Positions 48,318 to 57,607 of a stretch of 64,000 nucleotides of DNA are shown piece by piece (within the stretch, counting starts at the first letter, position 1; every line of letters begins with the position of its first letter). The stretch spans positions 1 through 64,000 of the forward strand of contig CAVWGE010000005.1 in NCBI GenBank assembly GCA_963754385.1. Reading direction: 5' to 3'. Below the pieces are notes generated by a model. That model was not told where the DNA came from. It saw only the letters and a list, made by a program, of their open reading frames with translations, and ran no database searches. Made by a program: the position numbers and the translations under genes. The stretch comes from 9FT-COMBO-48-23 sp963754385 (GTDB taxonomy: Bacteria; Chloroflexota; Dehalococcoidia; GIF9; UBA5629).

Positions 48318-48983
48318 TTAATATTTAGAAACCTCCATCTCCTCTATCTTCCCGGTCACAGTAAAGACGACACGTTCGCAGATATTGGTGACTCTGTCGG
48401 CAGTGCGCTCAAGGTTATGCGCTACCCAGATAAGGCGGGTCGCCCTGGTTACAGTTCTAGGATCCTCCATCATGAAGACGAGCAGTTCTCGAAAGACCTG
48501 GTCATATAGACTATCAATCTCGTCATCTTCAGCACTTATTTGCCTGGCTGCATCAGCATCATGTTTAACAAACGCATCCAGGCTCCGATGTAGCATATCT
48601 GTAGCTCTTTCCGCCATGCGGGGTATATCAATCAAAGGTTTTAGCGGAGGTTCATCGCCTATCATTATGGCGATTTTGGCAATGCCCCCAGCATGGTCAG
48701 CTATCCTTTCAAGGTCAACTATAATATACAGAACAGCTATAATGATTCTCAGGTCGCTGGCCATCGGTTGCTGTGTAATGATAAGTTCAGTGCACTTCCC
48801 CTCTATTTCATAACGCTTCAGGTCAATCTCGCGGTCACCGGCAATTACCTGCCTTGCCAGCTCTAAATCTCTCTTTTTCAGGGCTTCTATAGAGCGGCTT
48901 ATAGCTTTTTCCACCATGCTGCCCAGAATCAGCACATCGTCCTGAAGCTCGTGAAGGTGACGCTCAAAACTTTCTCTCGGCAT
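48318..48983 (-). CDS. phoU: PhoU phosphate-regulon protein
   Basis: The 221-residue protein is all-helical with two three-helix bundles and the PhoU motifs RYEIEGKCTELI, DLERIADHAGGIAKIA and NLERTADRVTNICERVVF. PhoU couples the Pst transporter to the PhoR kinase. The gene ends the pstSCAB-phoU operon, 12 bases after pstB. A second phoU (55794) has an almost identical C-terminus and even identical 3' DNA around the stop, indicating recent duplication. Confidence 0.95.
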   Translation of the reverse strand: MPRESFERHLHELQDDVLILGSMVEKAISRSIEALKKRDLELARQVIAGDREIDLKRYEIEGKCTELIITQQPMASDLRIIIAVLYIIVDLERIADHAGGIAKIAIMIGDEPPLKPLIDIPRMAERATDMLHRSLDAFVKHDADAARQISAEDDEIDSLYDQVFRELLVFMMEDPRTVTRATRLIWVAHNLERTADRVTNICERVVFTVTGKIEEMEVSKY

Positions 48984-48995
48984 TTTGGTTCCTCC

Positions 48996-49751
48996 TTAGC
49001 CAAAACGGCCGGTGATATAATCCTCTGTTCTTTTATCCTGTGGGCGGCTGAACAATTCGCTGGTCTTGCCATACTCAACCAGGTCCCCCAAGAGGAAAAA
49101 CCCGGTCCAATCAGAAACTCGCGCTGCCTGCTGCATGTTATGGGTAACAATAACAATCGTGTAACTCTTCTTAAGCTCCTGCATCAATTCCTCGATTTTC
49201 GTGGTTGCTATGGGGTCGAGAGCAGAGCACGGCTCATCCATAAGTATAACCTCTGGTTCTATGGCCAGGGCACGGGCAATACACAGTCGCTGCTGCTGAC
49301 CACCGGAAAGCGCCAGCCCTGACTTATCCAGGCAATCCTTTATTTCGTCCCACAAAGCCGCAGCTCTAAGGCTCCTTTCCACAATTTCCCCAAGCTTCGT
49401 CTTGTGATTCATCCCAAGCATCCTCGGACCAAAAGCAACATTTTCTAATATAGATTTAGGCAACGGATTTGGCTGTTGAAAAACCATGCCCACTCTTTTG
49501 CGTACTTCAACTACATCTATATCCGGAGCATATATGTCAACGCCATCCAGCAATACCTGCCCGCTCACGCGAGTTTTGGGAATTGCATCATTCATTCGGT
49601 TCAGTGCGCGGAGAAACGTAGATTTGCCACACCCCGACGGTCCCATGAGAGCAGTGATGGAGTATTCCCTAACGCCCAAGTTGATCTTATTCAAAGCTTG
49701 CTTGCTGTCGTAGAAGAAATCAAGGTTTTTGGTCTGTATTTTCGGATTCAT
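48996..49751 (-). CDS. pstB: Phosphate ABC transporter ATPase
   Basis: The 251-residue ATPase has Walker A GPSGCGKSTFLRALNR, signature LSGGQQQRLCIARAL, Walker B LMDEPCSALDP and the switch region VTHNMQQAARVSD. The phosphate-type insert ALNRMNDAIPKTRVSG is typical of PstB. It powers PstC/PstA uptake. It abuts pstA with no gap. Arsenate also enters by this system in known organisms. Confidence 0.97.
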   Translation of the reverse strand: MNPKIQTKNLDFFYDSKQALNKINLGVREYSITALMGPSGCGKSTFLRALNRMNDAIPKTRVSGQVLLDGVDIYAPDIDVVEVRKRVGMVFQQPNPLPKSILENVAFGPRMLGMNHKTKLGEIVERSLRAAALWDEIKDCLDKSGLALSGGQQQRLCIARALAIEPEVILMDEPCSALDPIATTKIEELMQELKKSYTIVIVTHNMQQAARVSDWTGFFLLGDLVEYGKTSELFSRPQDKRTEDYITGRFG

Positions 49752-50597
49752 TTACGTCCCCATCATTTTAGCATGGAAGCGTCTAGTCAACCAATTGGTA
49801 GTACCGTTAATAAGTAGGATGATGACAATCAGCACCACGCCCGTAGCCATGGCTTTATCTAGTGCTCTTGTCTCCATGGCCAAATAGTACAGATGTAGCG
49901 ACAGAGTCCTGCCACCGGAGAGAAACGAAGCCGGCATGGCGGCGCTACCGCCCATGGTGACATAGAGACAGGCGGTTTCCTCGACGGACCTACCGACGCA
50001 CAGAATCACGGCGGTGATTATGCCCGGCAAAGCTGCCGGCAGAACAACTCGAGAGACGGTCTGCCATTTGGTAGCCGCCAGAGCCAGCCCGGCTTCCCGA
50101 TACGAATTAGGCACTGCCTTTATAGCCTCCTCAGCAGTTCGGATGAAAGTGGGCAGCACCAAGCAGGCCAGGGTTAAAGCTCCAGAAAGGATAGAGAAGT
50201 TGAGGTGCAAAATTGTTACGAAGAGGGCAAAACCAAAAAGCCCAAAAATAATGGACGGAACACCAGCCAGAGTCTCTACTCCATATCTTATGGCTTTAGT
50301 CACCCAATTATCAGTGGCATATTCAGTGAGATATATAGCTGCTCCAAGCCCCAGAGGTGCGGCAATGGCAATGGTAAGTATAGCAACATAGAAAGTGCCG
50401 ACTATGGCTGTGGAAATACCGCCCTCGCCGCTAAGCCCACCCTTAGGTGCCGTAATCAGAAAGTCCCAACTGACATTACCTATCCCCTTAACCACAACGT
50501 AGCCAATTATCAGGGCAAGAACAACTACTGTGAGCATGCCCGCCATCCAGATTATCCCCCAAGCTATTCTCTGCGTAACCTTAGCAGACATCCTCAT
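49752..50597 (-). CDS. pstA: Phosphate ABC transporter permease
   Basis: The 281-residue permease has six helices and the EAA-type loop (EAGLALAATKWQTVSRVVLPAAL region). TEYATDNW and the GGISTAIVGT segment mark the PstA type. The start overlaps the pstC stop by 4 bases and is preceded by AGGAGG. It forms the channel with PstC. Confidence 0.96.
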   Translation of the reverse strand: MRMSAKVTQRIAWGIIWMAGMLTVVVLALIIGYVVVKGIGNVSWDFLITAPKGGLSGEGGISTAIVGTFYVAILTIAIAAPLGLGAAIYLTEYATDNWVTKAIRYGVETLAGVPSIIFGLFGFALFVTILHLNFSILSGALTLACLVLPTFIRTAEEAIKAVPNSYREAGLALAATKWQTVSRVVLPAALPGIITAVILCVGRSVEETACLYVTMGGSAAMPASFLSGGRTLSLHLYYLAMETRALDKAMATGVVLIVIILLINGTTNWLTRRFHAKMMGT

Positions 50598-51448
50598 GAC
50601 TGCCTCCTAGCAACAAAAACCAGGCTGTTAAGCCCCATAATCAACAGGAAAAGTACGATTCCAGTGGCAAAAAGGGCACTTTCATGAATTCCGCTAGCGT
50701 ACATTATCTCAACGGCGATATTTCCGGTTAAGGTTCGTGCTGGGGCTAAAGGTGACCCCGGCATAAGTATGGAATTGCCAATGACCATAATCATCGCCAT
50801 AGTCTCGCCGATAGCTCTGCCCATACCTAAGATAACGGCAGTCACAATCCCGGAACGAGCTACGGGCAACATTACATGCCAGATGGTTTGCCACTTGGTA
50901 GCACCTAGAGCTAGGGCGCCTTCTCTATAGCCCACAGGTACACGTCGAAGGCTGTCTTCGCTGATACTGATTACCGTAGGCAGAACCATAACTGTAAGTA
51001 CGATAATCGCAGCCAAAACGCTGTAACCGTTGCCACCTATCTCTCGAATAAGCGGGACAATGACCACCATGCCTACCAATCCATAAACAACTGAGGGGAT
51101 GCCGACAAGTAGCTCTACAGCGCTTCTGACCACATTCCGGACGTGATAAGGGGCAACTTCAGCCAGAAAAATGGCACAGGCAATTCCTAAGGGGGCGGAG
51201 AGCAGCAAGGCACCGATGGTGACATACACTGAGCCTATAATCATAGGCAGTATGCCGAATTCGCCAATCCCCGGACGCCAGACGGTGCCGAAAAGGAACT
51301 TGAGGATACCGATACTTCGCAGTGCTGGAATGCCCTGTTGAATTACAAAGAGGCCGATGAGGAACACAAGTAGAATAGCGACCAGTGCGGAGATAAAAAT
51401 CATCCGCCGGGAAAGAACTTCACTGAACCGGCGAGAAATTCTGGACAT
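50594..51448 (-). CDS. pstC: Phosphate ABC transporter permease
   Basis: The 284-residue permease has six helices, the LFGTVWRPG segment, and the EAA loop region REGALALGATKWQTIWHVMLP. It follows pstS by 126 bases and overlaps pstA by 4. With PstA it forms the membrane channel of the high-affinity phosphate importer. Confidence 0.96.
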   Translation of the reverse strand: MSRISRRFSEVLSRRMIFISALVAILLVFLIGLFVIQQGIPALRSIGILKFLFGTVWRPGIGEFGILPMIIGSVYVTIGALLLSAPLGIACAIFLAEVAPYHVRNVVRSAVELLVGIPSVVYGLVGMVVIVPLIREIGGNGYSVLAAIIVLTVMVLPTVISISEDSLRRVPVGYREGALALGATKWQTIWHVMLPVARSGIVTAVILGMGRAIGETMAMIMVIGNSILMPGSPLAPARTLTGNIAVEIMYASGIHESALFATGIVLFLLIMGLNSLVFVARRQS

Positions 51449-51574
51449 CTGTCTGCTTTCACCAGATTACATGTTAAGTTGGAACAGGATTTATCAGAAA
51501 TCCCGTTCCAACTCTACCTATATAATAAAGAAGGAGGCACAAGCAATATAGTGTAAGCCCTCTTGCGGCAACCA

Positions 51575-52378
51575 CTATTTTATGCTAAGGTAACCCTCGT
51601 CCTGAACAATTTTTTGCCCTGCACTGCTGGTGCAGAAATCGATGAATGCCTTAACTAAACCAGTTGGCTGTTCCTTTGTCAAAAAGTACAGAGGGCGGAC
51701 AATCGGATACTTGCCAGATTTGCAGTTTTCTTGAGTGGGGGCAACACCATTGACCTCGAGAGGCTTGACAGTGCTATCAATGTAGGCTAAGGAAAGAAAT
51801 CCAATAGCCAGAGGAGTTGTTGACACCGATGTCCTCAGGGCACCGTTGGATGGCTGGAGAATAGCTTTATCAGTAATCAAAGTCTTACCCATCACCATGT
51901 CTTGAAAGGCGCCTCTAGTTCCAGAACCCTCTTCCCTGGCAACGACGGTAATAGTTCCGCTGCTGCCGCCGACTTCACTCCAGTTAGTAATCTCGCCAGC
52001 AAAAACCTTTATGATTTGGTCTTTGGTAAGCCCGGTTACAGGATTGCTGGGATTGACAACGATCGCTATGCCATCTTTTGCCAGAAGATGCTTAACCAGT
52101 TTTGGCTCATCAGGGTTAAGCTCTCTGGAAGCTGCGCCTATATCGACAGTCCCATCGGCCGCGGATTTGATGCCAACACCTGTACCACCACCTTGAATAG
52201 TTACGGTGACATCAGGGTTCTTCTCTTTGAAGGCAGCGGCCAATTTCTCCGCCAATGGCTGGACGGTTGTCGAGCCGGCTTCAGTAATAGTCCCCGATAC
52301 GCTCTGACCGCAACCGCCAAGGGCTAGAACAGCAAGGACTAAGCTTGTTATAGGTATTAAAAACAACCACTTTTTCAT
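51575..52378 (-). CDS. pstS: Phosphate-binding lipoprotein
   Basis: The 267-residue protein has a lipoprotein signal (LALGGCGQS, lipobox Cys near 23) and the PstS binding-domain pattern: GSTTVQPLAEKLA, GGGTGVGIK, DIGAASREL and REEGSGTRGAFQ. It captures phosphate outside the membrane. It lies 241 bases after arsC, so arsC and pst may share a transcript or pstS may also have its own promoter. Confidence 0.96.
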   Translation of the reverse strand: MKKWLFLIPITSLVLAVLALGGCGQSVSGTITEAGSTTVQPLAEKLAAAFKEKNPDVTVTIQGGGTGVGIKSAADGTVDIGAASRELNPDEPKLVKHLLAKDGIAIVVNPSNPVTGLTKDQIIKVFAGEITNWSEVGGSSGTITVVAREEGSGTRGAFQDMVMGKTLITDKAILQPSNGALRTSVSTTPLAIGFLSLAYIDSTVKPLEVNGVAPTQENCKSGKYPIVRPLYFLTKEQPTGLVKAFIDFCTSSAGQKIVQDEGYLSIK

Positions 52379-52619
52379 TTTTCTGTATTTTCTTTCTCCT
52401 TTCGATTAGTTTGATTTTTCTTTAGCAACCAATATGGCACTTCAAATTTCACGGCATGAATAAAGCTTTTTCCGTTACCATTTCAGTTGCCACTTTTAAT
52501 TGAATTGCATCTCTAATTGCATAGGCCTCCTTTTCATGAGTTTCTTTTCTTTTCTCTTACCACTGTTTGAGTGTCGTTTAACAGCAACAGGCCCGTTACA
52601 TGGGTAGAGAGCTTCGTTA
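52379..52619. other. 241-base gap between arsC and pstS
   Basis: Non-coding on both strands. A GTTTAA/TTAACA site occurs near 52577-52585, but it is not repeated at 11-base spacing. No convincing terminator is visible, so readthrough from arsC into pstS is plausible. Confidence 0.4.
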
Positions 52620-53048
52620 CTATACCGTTGTCTCCACATTTTTCACCTCTGTTTTGGTAACATTTTCTCTAATAAGTTTCTTCACTTTAGCTTCGATTTC
52701 ATCCCTGATCTGTCTCACCTTTTCGATAGGTTTTCCCTCCGGGTCCTCCAACTGCCAATCTTCGGTTGGCACAATGGTCGCGGGGCAAACGCCTTCAACT
52801 CCACAACCCATGGTTATAACCCTGTCAGCGCCATCCAGCATCTCCAAAGTCAATGCCTTAGGACGCTTGGAACTTATGTCTATGCCTATTTCTCTCATAG
52901 CTTTCACTACAGTCTGGTCAACATGACTTGCCGGTCGAGTTCCAGCAGAAAGAGCCACAGCTTTCCCTGCAGCATAATGCTCAAAAAAAGCTTCTGCCAT
53001 CTGGCTCCGACCTGAATTATGGACGCAGACGAACAAGACTTTCTTCAT
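52620..53048 (-). CDS. arsC: Arsenate reductase of the low-molecular-weight phosphatase type
   Basis: The 142-residue enzyme starts MKKVLFVCVHNSGRSQ, the phosphatase P-loop with nucleophile Cys8, and has the two resolving cysteines C82 and C88 in MGCGVEGVCP. Three cysteines in this arrangement define the thioredoxin-coupled ArsC of Gram-positive type. It reduces arsenate to arsenite. It lies in the phosphate regulon rather than the arsenic island, directly downstream of a Pho box (53139-53166), so it should be made when phosphate is scarce and arsenate enters through Pst. Confidence 0.95.
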   Translation of the reverse strand: MKKVLFVCVHNSGRSQMAEAFFEHYAAGKAVALSAGTRPASHVDQTVVKAMREIGIDISSKRPKALTLEMLDGADRVITMGCGVEGVCPATIVPTEDWQLEDPEGKPIEKVRQIRDEIEAKVKKLIRENVTKTEVKNVETTV

Positions 53049-53138
53049 TCTTAGCTAAGATAAGAAAAAACCTCAAACCTATGGTTCTATTGGTTTTATC
53101 TCCCCCGTATGTAGAATAGCAGATGAAGTTTAATAGCG

Positions 53139-53166
53139 GTTTAAGGTATTGTTAAGATTGTGTTAA
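53139..53166 (-). promoter_or_regulatory. Pho box upstream of arsC-pst
   Basis: On the minus strand the sequence reads TTAACA-N5-TTAACA-N5-TTAAAC, three hexamers at exactly 11-base period (plus-strand starts 53139, 53150, 53161). This is the direct-repeat pattern bound by PhoP/PhoB-type regulators. A -10-like TATTCT lies at 53113-53118 on the same strand, about 20 bases downstream. The box is between phoR and arsC, about 91 bases before the arsC start. Confidence 0.75.
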
Positions 53167-53180
53167 ATATTGATATTGCT

Positions 53181-54944
53181 TTATTGAGGATTTGTCTGAA
53201 GTGGTAGATTGAAGAAAAAGGTGGAACCCTTGCCCTCCTCACTCTCAACCCAGATATTACCACCGTGGGTCTGGACGACATGTTTGGCAATTGCCAGCCC
53301 CAACCCAGCACCTTCACCCGACCGCGCCTTATCTGCTTTGTAGAAGCGCTCAAAAATACGGGGCAAGTCCTCCCTGGAGATGCCGACGCCTGTATCAGAT
53401 ACTTTCACCAAAACCGAATTTTCTGAAACTTCGGTTGAAATTACTACACATCCACCCGAATGGGTGAACTTTATAGCATTATGGACTAGATTAGTTATCA
53501 CCTGATATATCCGGCCTTTGTCAGCCCGGATAAGAGGCAGGTCAGTGAAGAGTTTAGCTGACAAAGCCACGCTTTTTCTATCTGCCTGCGGCTTGAAGCT
53601 GGCAATGACCTCCTCTATTAGCGAATTGAGATTGACCGTCTCCGGCTTGAGGTTGCCTCTACCGCTCTCAATACGTGACAGTTCCGCCAGTTCCGTCACC
53701 ATCTGCATCATCCTGTCTACCTCGCTGTCAACCCTGGATAAGAAGTCCCTGGCAGCCTTTTTATCGTCAACAGCACCATCTTGTAAGGTCTCGACTATAG
53801 CCTTGATTCCGGCCAGGGGTGTCCTTAACTCGTGCGATATGTTACCCACAAACTCGCGTCGCATAGTTTGCAGACTTTTTAACTCAGTAAGGTCTTGAAA
53901 CAGAAGTAGAGCCCCGGTCAGCCCGTCAGTCATAAGTGGCACAGCAATAACCCTGAGGAAGCGCTTGCCTGAACCGAATTCAAGCTGAGCAGTGTATTCC
54001 TTAGCCGTTTCAAGACATGACTTTAGCGCCCTGTCTATTTCATAATCTCGAACTGTTTCTACTAAATGCTTGCCGATTACCTTTTTCTCCTCAAAATCGA
54101 ACATATGCTCGGCAGCTTGATTAGCCAGCAGTACAAGACCTTCATTATCCGTCATTATCACGCCATCAGCCATATTTGAAAGGATAGCTGCCAATTTGCT
54201 CTTCTCGTCGGATATCTCTGCTACCAAGTTTTTAAGGCTAGAAGACATTTCATTGAAGGTCTTCGCTAGCTGACCCGACTCATCAATTGTTAGGACAGGA
54301 ATCTTTTGTTCAAGCTCTCCCGAAGCGATTCTTCTAGCCGCCTGAGTTAGCTGTCTGATAGGTTGCGTGGTTGCCCGCGCAACGAATACCGCAACCAGAA
54401 TGGCTATCAAGGCAGTTACCACCATAGAGATGGCAACGATTAGAATAAGTCGATTTATATAATTCTGAACTTCTATCAATGGAAGAGCCACCCGAGAAAT
54501 ACCTATAACCGTTCCCTGACTGGTTATGGGCACGGCAACGTATAGCATCTGTTGCCCCAAAGTGGTACTGTACCGAGTACTGGCACCAACACCTTCAGCC
54601 AGGGCTTCTATCACCTCAGGACGCGCAGCATGGTTTTCCATAGTCATGGGGTCATGTTCTGAATCGCCCAGGACTGTACCATCCCTGGCGATAATAGTGA
54701 CTCTTGAATTTATCTGGTCTCCGGTTGCCTTTGCCAGAGTATCAAGCGCATTGTTATCCTGAGCCACAAAGCCGGGCAGACTGGCCTGTGCCACAAGTCT
54801 AGCTTCGCTCTCGAGTTGTGAACGCAGGTTATTGATTTGAGTGTCCCGGACAAAATCAACCAGATAAAACCCCAGGACACACATACTAACTAGAATAATC
54901 AGGACGAAAGAGATTGTTATGCGCCACTGAATACTACGAAACAC
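53181..54944 (-). CDS. phoR: PhoR-type sensor histidine kinase
   Basis: The 587-residue membrane kinase has an N-terminal helix, an extracytoplasmic sensor domain (about 33-165), a second helix, HAMP (TTQPIRQLTQAARRIASGE), a PAS domain (MADGVIMTDNEG), HisKA with phosphoacceptor in NISHELRTPL, and an ATPase with NLVHNAIKFT, DTGVGI and GAGLGLAIAK. It is the sensor of the phosphate two-component system. It follows phoB by one base. PhoU and Pst probably modulate it. Confidence 0.95.
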   Translation of the reverse strand: MFRSIQWRITISFVLIILVSMCVLGFYLVDFVRDTQINNLRSQLESEARLVAQASLPGFVAQDNNALDTLAKATGDQINSRVTIIARDGTVLGDSEHDPMTMENHAARPEVIEALAEGVGASTRYSTTLGQQMLYVAVPITSQGTVIGISRVALPLIEVQNYINRLILIVAISMVVTALIAILVAVFVARATTQPIRQLTQAARRIASGELEQKIPVLTIDESGQLAKTFNEMSSSLKNLVAEISDEKSKLAAILSNMADGVIMTDNEGLVLLANQAAEHMFDFEEKKVIGKHLVETVRDYEIDRALKSCLETAKEYTAQLEFGSGKRFLRVIAVPLMTDGLTGALLLFQDLTELKSLQTMRREFVGNISHELRTPLAGIKAIVETLQDGAVDDKKAARDFLSRVDSEVDRMMQMVTELAELSRIESGRGNLKPETVNLNSLIEEVIASFKPQADRKSVALSAKLFTDLPLIRADKGRIYQVITNLVHNAIKFTHSGGCVVISTEVSENSVLVKVSDTGVGISREDLPRIFERFYKADKARSGEGAGLGLAIAKHVVQTHGGNIWVESEEGKGSTFFFNLPLQTNPQ

Positions 54945-54945
54945 A

Positions 54946-55635
54946 TCAACCTTCCAGCTTGTAACCGATGCCTCTCACTGTAATCAACCGCTTGGGCTTT
55001 GCCGGATCTTCCTCTATTTTCTCCCTAAGCCATCGGATGTGGACATCCACAGTACGAGTACCCCCGGCATAGTCATAACCCCATACCCTCTCTAGTAACT
55101 GCTCCCTACTGAAGACCAGCCCCCTATTTCCGGCTAGAAAAGCCAGTAAATCGAACTCCTTCTGCGTCAGGTCCAGCGCCATCCCGCTAAGCGTGGCTCG
55201 ACGCCGGGGGGTATCGATTTCAAGGTTGCCAATATTAACCTTTGCCCCCTCAGCAGACTCCAGCCCCGTCATCCTGGTTCGTCGCAACATAGCTCGCACA
55301 CGGGCAAGCAACTCCCTCATACTGAAAGGCTTGGTCATATAATCATCAGCCCCGATTTCAAGACCGACTATCTTATCAATTTCTTCACCCTTGGCCGTCA
55401 GCATCAAGATAGGCACGGTCATGTCCTTCCGCAAAATACGACACACTTCAAAGCCATTAAGCTCAGGGAGCATGATATCAAGGACAATCAGCTCCGGTTT
55501 CTGGTTTCGGGCAATTTCCAGGGCTTGGGCACCATCGGTGGCAGTAATCACGTTATAGCCCTCTTTAACCAGATTATATTTGAGGACATCCAGCAAAGTC
55601 TGGTCGTCTTCAACTAAAAGAATTTTGTCGCCCAT
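54946..55635 (-). CDS. phoB: PhoB/PhoP-type response regulator
   Basis: The 229-residue OmpR-family regulator has a receiver domain with VEDDQTLLD and LDIMLPELNG (phosphoacceptor Asp), the conserved LTAKGEE segment, then a winged-helix domain with LTQKEFDLLAFL and the VDVHIRWLREKI recognition helix. It should bind the repeat at 53139. It leads phoB-phoR. Confidence 0.95.
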   Translation of the reverse strand: MGDKILLVEDDQTLLDVLKYNLVKEGYNVITATDGAQALEIARNQKPELIVLDIMLPELNGFEVCRILRKDMTVPILMLTAKGEEIDKIVGLEIGADDYMTKPFSMRELLARVRAMLRRTRMTGLESAEGAKVNIGNLEIDTPRRRATLSGMALDLTQKEFDLLAFLAGNRGLVFSREQLLERVWGYDYAGGTRTVDVHIRWLREKIEEDPAKPKRLITVRGIGYKLEG

Positions 55636-55793
55636 CGCTTACCGTCCAACATCAGTATAATGCTAGTTGCATAGCACAGCAAGTATAGCTAAATCAGGCT
55701 GCAAGAGCGAGGTTAAGCTCTGAATATGGGGCAATACACAGCGGTGTCGTCTATGTGTCGGAGAGAACTAAAGTGGCAGACCAGGTCAGTCCG

Positions 55794-56462
55794 TTAATAT
55801 TTAGAAACCTCCAGCTCCTCCATCTTCCCGGTCACCGTAAAGACGACGCGCTCGCATATATTGGTCACCCTGTCGGCGGCACGTTCCAGGTTATGGGCAA
55901 CCCATATGAGACGTGTCCCCCGATTAATGGTCTTCGGGTCGACCATCATAAAGGTGAGGAGCTCGCGGAAGACCTGGTCATAAAGACCGTCAACAGCATT
56001 GTCCATAGTGACTACATACTTTGCCAGTTCCACATCGCGGGTAACGAAAGACTTGAGGCTTTTTTCAATCATTTCGGTGGTCAATTCTGCCATCCGCGGA
56101 ATATCAATCAGCGGTTTCAAGGGCGGCTCATCGCCAATCATGACTACAATCTTGGCATTGCCTTCAGCATAATCCCCAATTCTCTCAAGCTCGGTTATGA
56201 TATTAATAACAGCCACAATGACCCGCCGGTCAGGTATGGTCAGCTTCTGCGTGCCCATAAGCTCAATACACATATCTTCGATAGCAAACCGCAGCTCATC
56301 AATCTTGGCATCGGCAGCAATTATCTGGTGGGCCATCTTTAAATCCCGGTTTTTCAAGGCTTCAACAGAGCGGTTTATCTCCTTCGCCACCATATCACCC
56401 ATAGCCAGGACTCTATCTTGAATTTCCTGAAAACCTTTGTGAAAACTGGCACTCATTTCCAT
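55794..56462 (-). CDS. phoU: Second PhoU protein
   Basis: The 222-residue paralogue of the 48318 product has the same motifs (ELERIGDYAEGNAKI, NLERAADRVTNICERVVF). Over the last 40 residues it is nearly identical, and the DNA around both stops is also nearly identical, including TTAATATTTAGAAACCTCCA. The N-terminal half is more diverged. It is between pit and phoB and may link Pit or PhoR control rather than the Pst operon. Its N-terminus lacks the tightly matching block of the other copy. Confidence 0.94.
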   Translation of the reverse strand: MEMSASFHKGFQEIQDRVLAMGDMVAKEINRSVEALKNRDLKMAHQIIAADAKIDELRFAIEDMCIELMGTQKLTIPDRRVIVAVINIITELERIGDYAEGNAKIVVMIGDEPPLKPLIDIPRMAELTTEMIEKSLKSFVTRDVELAKYVVTMDNAVDGLYDQVFRELLTFMMVDPKTINRGTRLIWVAHNLERAADRVTNICERVVFTVTGKMEELEVSKY

Positions 56463-56561
56463 GTTATTACCTCCACAGCAATTTAATTATACACATCATT
56501 GACCACAAAGGCTAAAGCTTTAATTCACTCGACCCGAAATATGGTTCTTATGACTCTTTCC

Positions 56562-57563
56562 TCAAATTAGTGTAATTACTCTAATCAATGAATAAATGAT
56601 GGCACCAATAACAGCAGCGCCTGGAATAGTAAAAATCCACGCCCAAACAATGGTAATTGTCACGCCCCAGCGCACTGCGGAAAGACGATGCGCCGAACCT
56701 ACACCTGATATAGCTCCGGTGATAACATGTGTAGTGCTCACTGGAATACCCAGATGAGTGGCTAAGAAAATACTAAACGCGCCGGCTGTCTCAGCACAAA
56801 AACCGTCAATAGGTCTTAATTTGGTAATTTTCTGCCCCACTGTTCTAACAATTCGCCAACCGCCGCTCAATGTGCCCAGAGCAATAGCGGCGTGTGCGCT
56901 CAGAACAACCCATAAAGGTACTTTAAATTCGCTGATTAAGCCACCGACGAAGAGAAGACTTGTTATAATACCCATAGTTTTCTGTGCGTCATTACCGCCG
57001 TGGCCCAAACTATAAAGAGCGGCAGAAAAAAGTTGGAAAACCCGCGACCACTTATTAACCGCAGTCGGTGTTTGTCCACGTACAATCCAGGTTGTAATGA
57101 CCCTTAGTATGAAACCCAAAACTAGACCAATAGCCGGCGCCAGGACAATAAAAATCAATGTCTTGTACCAGCCACTGGCTATAATAACTCCAAAGCCGCT
57201 CTTGGCTATGGCTGCTCCGGCGTATCCGCCAATCAGAGCATGAGAAGAGCTGGTAGGCAAACCCAAATACCATGTAAGTATATTCCAACAAATAGCGCCG
57301 CAAACGCCAGCCAGAATTACAGTTGGAGTCACTGTATTAACATCAATCATTCCCTTGCCGATCGTGGTCGCCACTGCCGTGCCGAATATGAGAAAGGCCA
57401 CGAAATTAAAAAACGCTGCCCAGATGACGGCCTGTCTCGGCGTCAAAACCCTGGTGGAAACAATGGTGGAAATGGAATTCGCGGCATCATGCATGCCGTT
57501 GGTAAAATCGAAAGCCAGGGCTACGAGGATGATAAAAATTATAAATAATAAGCTTAAATCCAC
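56562..57563 (-). CDS. pit: Pit-family inorganic phosphate transporter
   Basis: The 333-residue permease has the PiT signature twice: DFTNGMHDAANSIST near the start and GHGGNDAQKTMGI in the second half, with about ten helices. It takes up metal-phosphate with low affinity and can admit arsenate in known organisms. It follows the DUF47 gene by 44 bases; such pairs often work together, the DUF47 protein modulating Pit. Confidence 0.95.
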   Translation of the reverse strand: MDLSLLFIIFIILVALAFDFTNGMHDAANSISTIVSTRVLTPRQAVIWAAFFNFVAFLIFGTAVATTIGKGMIDVNTVTPTVILAGVCGAICWNILTWYLGLPTSSSHALIGGYAGAAIAKSGFGVIIASGWYKTLIFIVLAPAIGLVLGFILRVITTWIVRGQTPTAVNKWSRVFQLFSAALYSLGHGGNDAQKTMGIITSLLFVGGLISEFKVPLWVVLSAHAAIALGTLSGGWRIVRTVGQKITKLRPIDGFCAETAGAFSIFLATHLGIPVSTTHVITGAISGVGSAHRLSAVRWGVTITIVWAWIFTIPGAAVIGAIIYSLIRVITLI

Positions 57564-57607
57564 CGTATCCCGCCAGGCTGAGTTAGAGACAAGTCTGCCA
57601 TAGATGC

